DNA of 64,000 nucleotides from Phaeotremella fagi (lineage: Eukaryota; Basidiomycota; Tremellomycetes; Tremellales; Phaeotremellaceae): assembly GCA_001599715.1 (NCBI GenBank), contig BCHU01000002.1, positions 1,116,001 through 1,180,000 on the forward strand, written 5' to 3'. Both the position numbers and the translations under genes were made by a program. Below, piece after piece: positions 48,784 to 59,530 of this stretch (positions within the stretch are counted from its first letter, which is position 1; every line of letters starts with the position of its first letter). The notes below the pieces were generated by a model. It saw only the letters and a list, made by a program, of their open reading frames with translations. It did no database searches and was not told the origin of the DNA.

Positions 48784-51700
48784 TTACTCAAACAACCCAC
48801 CATCATCCATCTTGATCCCAAACATGTTAGCCCAGAACTAAGAAAAACGTATAAAATCAGTAAAGAACAAGACGTTTCCCTGAACATGAAGAAGTTGTAT
48901 CTAACGTACCGAAGGTAACATTGAAGTTTCAGCACCATTGAAACCATCACCCGTAAATCCACCACTACTAGCGTTATGTGGATTAGGGAATATCCCAGGA
49001 AACGGTGAATGGTGTATACTATCGTCTGAAATCCCGTTGAACCCGTTTTCAGTTTTGGAACCGGAAGCACCAACGAACGGAGGTGGTGAAACCAGATTCG
49101 TATGGTGGTTCATAACAGGGAACGCTCTTATACTTGAAAGAGGTGCGTTAGGGTTGTTTGACCAAGGTAGATTCATCGGAGTGTTGACCGCTGTAAATTC
49201 TTGATCTGGCCTTGATGAGATTGATGATCTAGATCGCGACTTGTTTGCTGGGGAAGCTATGGTAGATATCGATGGTGAATTCGTTTGTTGCTGAGTGGCG
49301 GCGGCGGCACTATCGAGCAATTGTGAGTTGCTTGAAGTGAAATTGGGATGCAACACCTACGTAGCTAATCTTTCCAGTTTGATCAACCCACTAACTAAAT
49401 CAGCTTGTACCGGATGAGCTGCGTTCCAAGTAGACAATCGATCATTGAAGGTAACGATAGCACCTCGCAGATCGTTCTATCGAATTGATCAACTTGGTTC
49501 ATTGACCGCAAAAAAAGATTCCAAAACCTACCAAGCACTTCGCAGCTAAAGCCGTACCAGGTTGCCGAATAGACAGAAAAGCACAGACAGCACCAGCGTG
49601 GAATGCCTATAAAATCATCAGTTCCATCGTCAGGCTACACGACCTCCCACAACTCACCCGATAAGACATCGTCCACCAAGACCAAACTATACTACTTTTC
49701 GTCAATGACATTGCTCTGTAAGCCGATAAAATCATATGAGCCGCCGTCAGACAAGTCTCTGATGATTCTGGATAAGCTTGTGGATCCGCTCGTAAATAAG
49801 GTCGATGTAGGACAAGACTAAATGATGAAGAGATCAGTCACCAGTCCATATTATTATCAAAACAGATCCGACGTACACTAGCATGTAAGTCTTGACACAA
49901 AGCGCCAAAGTCTGATTTATCCTCGTAGGATTTCTCTCAGCCATCAATCTCTCAGCAGTATCTTTTTCAGCATCAAAAAGTAAACCAGCAGGAGTATGTG
50001 AATACCAAGTTTGGATCTCTCTACTTAGTCTCAAAGCGTCAGAATAAGTATTCCCAGAACCATCGAGACCAGTTTGAACAGTAGCAGGTGGTGACGATTG
50101 ACCTGTAAACTTGAAAGTTCTATTTCGATTTTCGATATGGAAAACTCTGTCTAACAATTCGAACGAGGGGATGGTGATCTGGAAGTAAGCTGCGTGGTAT
50201 GTCCGATCGGTTGCTTCTTTTTGATAATTGATGGCAGGTTTCGTACAAGCTTGAGCTGAACCTGGTTCTTCTGTCATTTCATCGTCGTCTAAATCAAGTG
50301 GTAATTGTGTGGTGTAGAAATTAATCACACTTGGTCGACCGAAAGAAACGCATAGTAGAGCATCAAGACCTGCTACAGTCCACCACATTCGACGTTTGAC
50401 TTCAGCTTCTCTGAGTGAAACTCGAGAATCCAGTGACAGAGGATCAACATGGAGTCCCATGGCTACACATTGACGAACGAGAGAACCCATGATTGACCAA
50501 GAATCGGAAGCGCGCTCACTGTTCAACCTAAAGATATTTAGTTCCATCTTCAACGTCAACTCACAGATATATGTTGACCAGGATTTGCGCCTGTACAGTG
50601 TGAATGTTAGGACTCGATAAGAAAGAGCATAATCTCAGAGCTTGATATGCAGCAGACACTTTGGGCGTTAGTGGGACTACCTCAACTTTGTAACCTACAG
50701 TAAAGTTCACTTTGCAGTCGACTACTACTCAAATCCTTTGGATCGTATTGAGGTTCGGGGTGGGCCAAAGCAACTCCCCGAGTTGGATGTCCAAAGATCT
50801 CAGAAATAGATGCCCGCATCATTGAACCTAAGGCATCCAATGTTAGTACAGTGAGATACTATCTGAAACGAGAACATACCTAACGAGCAAATCATGAGGT
50901 TCAAAGCGAAACATGAAAGAGGAACTGCCATTTTCTCTGCTGTTGTCATGGAAAAGAATCGACGATAATCCCCTTCAATCGTAGGTCTGTGAATGTGTCA
51001 AAAAAAAGGCTTATGACTATAAAATTATGACCTACTGATGCCACCCCGAAAAGAAAGCACCCACTTCCTCTCTCCACGATTGTAAAAGACTGCAAAACAC
51101 ACAAAGCGTCAGTATCCCAACCTTGATCTGACTATATCCAACCTACAGTTCAGATTCCTCTTTACTGGGTAACAAACCAATAATCTCTCCACTAAAATTC
51201 TCGTGACTCCAAATTGTCGTGAAAGGGAAAGTCTTCCTGGTGTCCGGGAAAACACCAGTGAAAGCAGCGTCTTCAGGTACGTTCAACAAATCCTTATTTT
51301 TAGTTGAAGCAGTTGAGGTGATTTCAGCGAGCTAGATTGGTAAGTTAAACTTCGTTCTTCATCATGAACCTACTCTTCTTAACATGGATCTTCCAGCTGG
51401 AGCACCCAAGAAAGTTTTCCTACCGATGGCATCATGAACCATTTCCTCCCCTGGGAGTAATTGCGTTGTATAAGGTTCAGCTCCGTAATCTTTATCGAGA
51501 TTGCTGCTATCAATGTCATCGATAGTTGGAAGATTTTGAGCTGCGTTGATAGAAGCCAGATTCAATTCTAGTGATCCGCTCCCATTGATTTTAGCTGCTG
51601 CTGCAACCTCTGCCATTGCAGCTTCATCAAGTTTGAAACGAGCGAAACGATCGACAATGACTCTTCTTTTCTTCCCATCAGGATCGACATCAGTTGAAGT

Positions 51701-52879
51701 CGCAGTTACTGGATTGCCTCCACGAGGTTGACGCTGTCGTAACTCTCTGACCACCTGTTCTAACTCTGCTATACGTCCACGTAAATGATCAGTTTCAATG
51801 ACTGAGGGATCATCAGGATCCCTAGCTTCGTCAACCTCATAAACACATGATCCAGTCTTTTCGCTTTGTTAGTTGATTTAATTCGAAAGTTTTTAAAAAC
51901 TCACAAGACCCAAAGCCGTACATCTACCACACGGTCTTCTTCGATCGCACTGTTGTCAGGATTGACTATCATGATACAAACTCACTTTTCTTTTATGATT
52001 ATGACAAGGTACACAACTCCTTATCGTCCTATTCCTTTTCCTTTTTCTATGATCCAATTTTTCCGAACTGATATCAACCAATTCCTCAGGTTCACTCTTC
52101 AATTTAACATCGTCATTTCTACCATCTGCAGTATTAGGTCTAGACCTTTCCACATCACTCGAAGGATCAGACATCGTCCCTTTACCCAACCCAGTTGTAC
52201 CCTCTTCATCAGTTGTTTTAGAACCTGAACCTAAAGATGATTGTTTAGCTGAGGTGTCAGATCTCCCTTTCTGGTTAAATTTCCAATCATCGCCGCCAGT
52301 TGTTAAAGGTGCTACAGGTGCATGTAGACTTGACATGTATTGACCCATTTTTGGTTGACCAGGTGTATCAGCCCATGAGGGTATCATTAATCCATTGTTA
52401 GATCGTTGAGGTTGGGCTTGAGAATTTTGATTTTCTTGACGATGAGTATTGGGGTACGGTTGCATTCGATTGAAATCGAAGGGGTTTGGGGATGATTGAC
52501 GGACAGAAGTTGATGGACCTGGTTGGGGAGCAGTCGTAGTTTGATGAGGTTGAATGGTTGATGGATGTGGATATATAGGAGGATGATTATGATTGAATGA
52601 TTGAACTGGATGAGGGGGTGGATATCGAGAGTATTGATAATTGGGTTGTAGATTCTGTTGAGGATACATGTTACGAGGAGGTTGATTGGGGAGATGCGGT
52701 TGAGCTTGACGCTGGATGGATTGAGGTGGACCATCTCTTTGCTGAGATTGAAGTTGGTGTTGTGGTTGGCCTGGTTGTGATGGTGGTTGTGGTTGGGTCT
52801 GCTGAGGTTGGCCAGGCGGTTGCAACTGTTGAGGAAGTCGTCCGCCAGGTGGTCTATGACCATCGAGTTGATATTGCAT
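48784..52879 (-). CDS. Large Zn2Cys6 transcription factor with Gln/Pro-rich N-terminus
   Basis: Nuclear regulator, roughly 1,100 residues, many short introns. Begins MQYQLDGHRPPGG followed by about 170 residues rich in Gln, Pro, His and Asn, a typical prion-like or activation segment. The zinc cluster sits unusually far in (residue about 290): RTIRSCVPCHNHKRK, then CDRRRPCGRC and TGSCVYEVD, spacing C-x2-C-x6-C-x5-C-x2-C-x8-C, spread over three exons. A linker coil follows (HLRGRIAELEQVVRELRQRQ). The Fungal_trans region has SDSWSIMGSLVRQCVAMGLH, the EVKRRMWWTVAGLDALL motif and FGRPSVI. The C-terminus is Ser/Asn-rich and ends FWANMFGIKMDDGGLFE. Target genes cannot be inferred. Confidence 0.85.
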
Positions 52880-55024
52880 TATGTCTATGTAATAAGATCA
52901 TAAGCATGAGGATGAGGATATGGATGTGAACGGGGAGATGTAGATGAAGATGATGGATGATGGATTATGTGAAGTAAAGAAATGGAAGAAGGATGTATAG
53001 GTGGATGTGATGAGATAGTGGTGTGAGGGAGCGACGAGGACGACGGTGCATTAATCGTCCTACTGTACCTAACATACCATTTACTATACTATATTCGATC
53101 AAGACCCTATCACGGAGATCTAATGCAATACAATTAATGCAATATGCACAGCGAGATGCCCAGACTCTGGAAACACACGCGTAATCCACACGTCATCGAT
53201 CAAGGCGAATGGAGAGAGGAAAGGAAGCACAGGGGATTCCAGTTGCTTGGTACAATCAACAATTTTAACACCACTCACCTAAAGTATGCCCCACACAATC
53301 AACTCAACAATTTGGTGTTTTAGTCTATAAAGCTGATAAAACAGTTGTTACAAAAGATTTAGTCTCATTTTTATTCTGCGATGTTCAATTTTCTTCTTCG
53401 ATCTTCGATCAAAGTCAGACTAAGTACGAGTACTCGTAAAGTAGAGTACGTAGATAGAACAGATAGTATATCCGCCGGTTATAACAACATCCATAAATAA
53501 GTCAATTCTAATCGGAAAAATCGGTCTTGTTACCTGCCCTATCATGAGAAGAGTCAATGGAATGCATCCTTATCCTATCCCATTTTGATTTCTTCGAATC
53601 AACTTGACCGGAGGATTTCCACTCCGGTCCAGAAATAATAACTTATCGGGAACAGGAAGGTTAGTCACAAAATTCGTATCTCACTCGACCGAATAACTAT
53701 AATTCAACCATGATACTGTATATCATTAGGAAAGGGAAGGAATATAAAGTTAATCCAGGTCACAGTACCAGGTTCAAAAAATCTCCGATCAAGTCTGTGC
53801 GTTTTGACAGCAACTGTCGATCACGTCGATCTATGCACAGTCGTAAGTTACGATATACGTAAAGTCAAATTTAGACAAATGACTTGAATTAAGTCAGGAA
53901 ATGGTTGAGCATTTTCGTACGACGTGCGAGTACTTGCTAACCCATTTCATTACACGTTACTCACCAAAACAGAGCATCTATACGTTGATGACGTTACTGA
54001 CATTATGCGTGACCTACAAGCATGCTTCCATCACAAACCCAACGGAAAATCAACCAGTGCTGCAGTGGCGTTCTCAAGGATAGTTCAACTCACGACCCCC
54101 GGATGCAAAAGGAAGGAAAGCAGGTCAAGATATACACTTTACCTTGACGAAAGGAAATTCGATTCTAGGATAAACCAAAAGCTACTTTCCCCCCGGCTAA
54201 ATCTGCCCCACAGTCACGAAGCCTTACGTACAGTATATATCCGCAAGTGAAATGATATGCTTACTTTATAACACGTCGAATTTCTCGGATAATTTTCGGT
54301 GTCTCTTGCTACTATGTTCCAGAAATTCACCGCTGCGTGTTTACAAAGAACCAATCAATCGTCCAAAGGATCACTCAAGATAGGTCAGTAATTTTGCCAG
54401 AGTATCTCATCAGAAGTTCTGGGACTAATTTATCAATCTATCGTCCGTGAGGGAAAGCAATGCAGTAGTACCCTCTTGGAGATTAAGTCTACACATGAAC
54501 AGACCTTATTTGCCTGCATCTGTACTTTTCTTTACTAATCTTACAGACCACAAATTTGTTTCATTCATGATCATCGACGTGGGTAACATCGTGGGTAACA
54601 TCCGCCCTATATATATTATCGAGTAATCTAACTCCATGCCAGTCACCACACCTCTTGCACATGGGTTGAATGTCCCACGCCGAATCAGTCTCCCATGGTG
54701 ATAACAACCTCCGTAACTTTCGACTTTTCCCTCCATGGAGATACTACCCACGCACTGGCTACGGTCTCCGATGTGTACTAAAGATTGATGGTGATGGTCG
54801 TCGAGTTTCAAGTGGCACTTTCGGTCAGCGAACACACTGTCTTACTCAAGTGTGGCGGTGTTGAAACGTCTTGGTACTTGTACCTGAAGGACTTTTCGGT
54901 CACCGTAGTTGTGAGAAGAAGATCAACAATGGAGGTCATAAGTATATATAAGAGACAATGGTGATATAAGACTGTTGATAATTATTTCATCGTATAATCT
55001 TACTACAATCAAACAAAACAAAGT
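52880..55024. other. 2.1 kb region without a recognisable gene
   Basis: The longest gap in the window. It lies between the start of the large Zn2Cys6 gene and the RTA1-like gene, so it holds both promoters. Contains TACTGTATA at 53714-53722, several TACAGTA/TACTGTA 7-mers, a TATATATATTAT stretch near 54610, and CG-rich islands near 54190 and 54650-54860. Open frames at 53924-54250 and 54506-54835 begin with GTG, lack splice support and look like chance. A non-coding transcript is possible but not shown. Confidence 0.5.
54943..54952 (+). promoter_or_regulatory. TATA box of the RTA1-like gene
   Basis: TATATATAAG, about 75 bp before the ATG at 55025; strong match to a fungal TATA element. Confidence 0.6.
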
Positions 55025-56744
55025 ATGTCACTCGTCTCTCAACTGGCTGCAACAGTCAATAACTGTAGGTTTAGTAACCATAAGACAACGGTGAATTCTG
55101 ATTGACAAGGTGATAGGTACATATACATTCGATAATAACTCAGTTATCGCTGTACCATGTAACGATGTCGTTAATTCAATAAACTTCTTCTCTGGTAGAT
55201 TACAATTAGGTTCCTATGGCTACTTACCAACAAGTTCATCGGCACATGCGTGAGTCGGGTTTCTAAGAGTGACAATATGTCTACTATGAAACTGACTTGA
55301 AATTTTTGATCAAGTTTTGTTGGATTGTTCACAACAGTATTCGGTTAGTTTTGGTCTTCTTGAACGAAAATTGGAAAGTCAAAAAATTGAATCCAAGTCC
55401 CGTTTAGCGTTGCATCTGTTCACAGCAACTTATTATAGGATATGGTGGATCTTCCCAACTCTGCTCATAGGAAATGCACGTAAGTCCTTTAGCAGAAAAA
55501 TCAATAGTAACCACTCACTAACCGACAATCCAGTCGAAGCTATAGGTGTAAGTCGGTCCAACCATCGATCATCAAGTCAGTAGTATAGATTACTGATACC
55601 GTAATAAAGTGGGGTGGTAGATTATGGACAGTTATGACTCAATACTGGAATCCTAACGATGGTGGTCATTGGGCAGAACAAGGCAAAGGTGATCTCATGC
55701 AGTGAGTCTCATCGTTGTCTCGAAAATTCCATCCGTGTGCTAATATCAATATCAATCCAGAATAGTTTGTTTGATTATAGGACCTACATTCTTCTCAGCA
55801 GCGAATTACAGTTTGTTAGGTAGATTAGTGAAACTATCCCAGTAAGTTCAAATCCCCCATAGATACTGTACATTTCCTTCGAACTACAACTGACATACCT
55901 GACTGTACTGTTCATTCAGAACCAACAACAAGTTTTTCACTAGTATCACTTCAGCCTCGGTTTCTGGAGTGTTCATAACAGCAGATTTCCTTTGTTTAAT
56001 CGTCCAAGCTGGTGGAGGTAGTATAGCCAATTCACCACAATTTGGTCTAGATGGGATCAGAATCATGGCTGGTGGTGTAGTAGCTCAACGTAAGTATTTC
56101 TTCCAACACTCACAAAATTGTTAACCACTAACAAACTATTCATTTAGTGGTAGTAACAGCCTTTTTCATTGGACTATTCATAGAATTCGTCTACAGATTC
56201 CGAAAAGATCTACCCACAACCACCCAAATAGATCTCGTCTCATGGGTGAAAGCATGTTGCTGTTGCTGCTGCAACCGCCGAAAAGCGCGTAAAGAACGTC
56301 GAAGAGCACTTCAAAGTGTTTCCGAGATCGATACCCAACAACCATCCACACCACCAGCTAAAGAATCATCATCACCAACAAGTTACGATCAGCCTTTCGA
56401 GTTGGATCAGCGGCTTCGGAAAAGAATCGGATGGATGTTGATGTTATTGGCTTGGAGTACTTTGTTGATTGTTATCCGGTACGTCCATCTAAGTGTTCAA
56501 ATCAACGAAACTAATCCAACACATCCCTTAGATCGATCTTCCGTGCCATCGAGTTGTTAACGTTTAACGGTATCACAGGTGCTTACACCGATCAATCAAT
56601 GTTCATCGGAATGGATGCATGTCTAATGGTAAATTCCTTCAACCTAAGAAGCCACCTTTTCTGACAATCAATTCACAGTTCTTATACCTCGTTTCATTCC
56701 TTGTCGTTCATCCAGCTTTAGTTGAAGGTAAAAAGCTCTTCTGA
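55025..56744 (+). CDS. RTA1-like seven-span membrane protein
   Basis: Fungal-specific lipid-translocating-exporter family (Rta1, Rsb1, Pug1 relatives), linked in yeasts to resistance to toxic lipids or azole-type stress. About nine exons. An extracellular N-terminus with possible glycosylation sites (FDNNSVIAVPC) and YGYLPTSSSAHA leads to the first span. Then SRLALHLFTATYYRIWWIFP, QIVCLIIGPTFFSAANYSLL and GRLVKLS form the signature RTA1 stretch. Next are TADFLCLIVQAGGGSIANS, LDGIRIMAGGVVAQLVVTAFF with IGLFIEFVYRF, a loop with six consecutive Cys (KACCCCCCNRR) and a basic cluster, and the last spans WMLMLLAWSTLLIVIRSIF and FLYLVSFLVVHPALVEGKKLF. First two exon joins are less certain. Confidence 0.85.
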
Positions 56745-57172
56745 ACAGTGTAGACGATCCTAACTTCCTGAACCGGAGTAGACCTTTCTGTAGTACTGTA
56801 TAGATGGATATAGAGTTATATATATATAGAGTTCACCGTAAGAATATGTCAACAATATAACGCAAACACGAGGCTGTCAATCAAACGAGATCTGCACAAC
56901 TCAAGTTATATCTCACTTATCGTTTCTTTAACCGGTACTCAGAACATCAGGATACTGGTTATAGTACTAAGAGTATATTGGAATTTCGCAATGGCTTGTA
57001 AAATTTATGACGACAGAGTTTCATTTGTCACCCTAAGATAACACTTTTGAATACTCTTTGCCAAACATTATAATACCAACCACAAAAAGATAAACACGAT
57101 TATAAACGAAAGATCCTCAAAAAATACCTTCCTAGAGCCAGTAACATCATCACCTAATGTCCTTGGTAACAA
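56745..57172. other. Convergent intergenic region
   Basis: 428 bp between the 3' ends of the RTA1-like and secreted-protein genes. Holds TACTGTATA at 56794-56802 and a TATATATATAGAG run at about 56819-56831. No gene seen. Confidence 0.5.
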
Positions 57173-58425
57173 TCACATGCGGAAGCCGACGCTCAGTTGG
57201 GTGAAACCCAATGTAAATCCTGTCAAATCAGCACGTTGAAATTCCACTCGTTTGGCAAATAGACTCACTACAGTGTAATAAGATGGATTTTGTTGAATCC
57301 AAGCAGCTGCGTTAACAGCCAAGAACAAGTCTGTTGCAAAACAGTGTCAGTTCCAGTAAAACAAATCAGCTACGAGGATGAACATGGAAATTATTACTAT
57401 ACGCATGACTTACGTGTACCGTCAGTCACTGCTTCCAAAATGATCTGGAAGTATCTTGATTATACCAACCTGCACCGTTGAAATAACTTGCTGAAGGATC
57501 GTATAGCCACTAAAGATAGTTGAGTACCGATTGTTAGCTTATCTTTAAATTAGATTATTAGGGTTTACTAGAAAACGCACGAAGGATGTTTCGACGTATG
57601 TATATGAAGCACCTCCATAAACAGTTTGTGAGATTGGTTGAGATGCCGATGTAGCAGTTTGTACGAGAGTGCAACCACTAAAGACTATGATCAGAGTTTT
57701 GCTTTATATATCAACGATAGGATGGATCATACTCTGTGGTCTGTTCACGGATATTTCCTCCAGTACCTTGAGTTTGGGCTGTATGTAGTCATTATTTCAG
57801 CTATTTGCACTACCAACATGTGTTTTATGTAACGATGGATTCAAAGACATACCACAACCCAAATACTTGTAACTTCCATGTCGATTGGCACCAACATCAG
57901 AGATAACAATGTCAACATTATATTGTTGACCTGTTGAAGGGTAATTCGGAGAATCGACAATCAAAGCATCTCCTTTGGTCTGGTCGGAATCGTTAAACAA
58001 TATTCAACATTTGTATCAATCTCGTACTCACAAGTGCAACACCACCGCTATCTATTCCGGAAATATAACCAACAATACCAGCATTACTTTTACGAGCCAG
58101 TTCAACGACACCTCTTTCACTATTACAATGAAAACATGAATTCATCAGTGGATGTACTTGTTCTCTCACATTCCAATGGCGAGAAAGCAAAAAAAAAAAC
58201 CTACAGAATACTAACAGAAGCTCGTGGACGTAAAGCTCTATCCTCTAAAGCTCTAGTGGGTTTCAACAGAGGTGATCCCATACGTATACACTCAGCGTTA
58301 GTTCTACAAAGTTCTCGTTGTGGTTTTGAGCCTGAATTCCATTGTTGATATGGTCTAGCGTAGACGCAAGTGGAACAGAGAACTTGAACAATTAGAATGA
58401 AGAAGACTGAAAGTTGGAAAACCAT
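57173..58425 (-). CDS. Secreted protein, unrecognised
   Basis: Clear signal peptide MVFQLSVFFILIVQVLCSTC followed by VYARPYQQWN and a possible basic processing region (RALEDRALRPRAS). The mature part reads ERGVVELARKSNAGIVGYIS, GIDSGGVALTKGDALIVDSP, NYPSTGQQYNVDIVISDVGA, NRHGSYKYLGCG, CTLVQTATSASQPISQTVYG, GASYTYVETSFVWLYDPSAS, CFATDLFLAVNAAAWIQQNP, ending ADLTGFTLGFTQLSVGFRM. About seven exons joined through gtgagt/gtatgt donors; the first join (donor gtaggtttttt) keeps frame. Extracellular, Ser/Thr/Gly-rich with a few cysteines, and no anchor. No family recognised. Neighbours an RTA1-like protein and a Zn2Cys6 regulator. Confidence 0.65.
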
Positions 58426-59530
58426 GTTTATCGTGAATATAACAAAACGGAGATCAATGAAAGCAAGTGAAAATGAAAGCTAGAGAAAGAAGTTCTTCAT
58501 CAACCTTTACATATGTACCCAACCCCATTTGTGCTCTGTAAACTTTCTGCACTTGAGTTTATCCAGATGTCATGCCACAGTCCAAATATTGTAAGTCGAG
58601 TTACTGGTAATTGTCCATCCGTAAGTACTCGTAACTGTACCAAGTTTTCGGAACCCCTGACTTGGCAGGTACAGTACAGGTTCTGTCAATCCTTTCAGGG
58701 GAACGCAGTGTTATTCGCTCTTCGGAATTCTGACTTTTTTACCGAGTACTGTAGCTTAGTAGATTGTTTACCTGTTGGCCACACTGTCAGGTGAGTGTTT
58801 GCACTTAACTTACTTAATCTTCATTGAGAGGATCTTACTCAATTCAGAAAAGGGTTTCTCAATAACCTGACCAAAAATTGCTGCCATCTTGCATCTGTTG
58901 ATTTACGATTACACCATTTCCTGTTTTGGACGAGGGATGATCAATACTAGGGTACTCTGTACTCTGCAGTGCTCGTACAACACTGAACAAGTTCTTACGG
59001 ATATACAATCAAGTTATAACTTTATCCTTCAGGTCGTCCGATCTTCTTCTCGGCCTGATGAAAATCTACCTCCATCTCTAACGGCATCGAAGATTCTACA
59101 TTATTTCAATGGTATGGCAGCACAAGTCAATCGCTGGCCAGACTCCAGCAAACATTGCCAAGTATATTACGGTATGCCTGAGGTAAGATGTTTTTCTAAA
59201 GCCCCCATAGTTCTAGTTCTTGAAACCCGGCTCAACGGAGAAAACAGTTGTAAGCTCCATTTTCCAGTCGGGAGAATTTCGACCGACATCAACGGTGTAT
59301 CAAAATTCATCATCCAAAATCATTACACATGCCAAACTTTTTTTATTTATGATGTTGCTATGCATCGAAACAACATTTGAGTGCAATAAAATAATCGCTG
59401 ACAACATGCCTACAAATTCAGTACATGACTTCACAATACCTGCTATCCCAGATAAACCTCAGCAGTCGTCAGAACGCCAACCTGAGCGATCCAAACCAAG
59501 TAAAACCCCAGCAATCCCTCCCTCTCCAAA
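58426..59530. other. 1.1 kb region with only doubtful coding signals
   Basis: Promoter of the secreted-protein gene plus 3' flank of the Zn2Cys6 gene. On the + strand an ATG at 58513 opens a frame that can be joined through two consensus introns (gtaagt after 58590, gtgagt near 58792) to a stop near 58950, giving about 100 Cys-rich residues. A further open frame covers 58889-59380 but has no ATG start. No family resemblance, so not called as genes. Confidence 0.35.

Noticed and set aside
53924..54250. 108-codon + strand ORF in the 2.1 kb gap
   Set aside because: Begins with GTG, no flanking splice consensus, no resemblance to any family.
54506..54835. 109-codon - strand ORF in the same gap
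   Set aside because: Begins with GTG and looks like random sequence.
58889..59380. 163-codon + strand ORF
   Set aside because: First codon is TTG; no convincing ATG or upstream exon in the same frame; composition not clearly coding.
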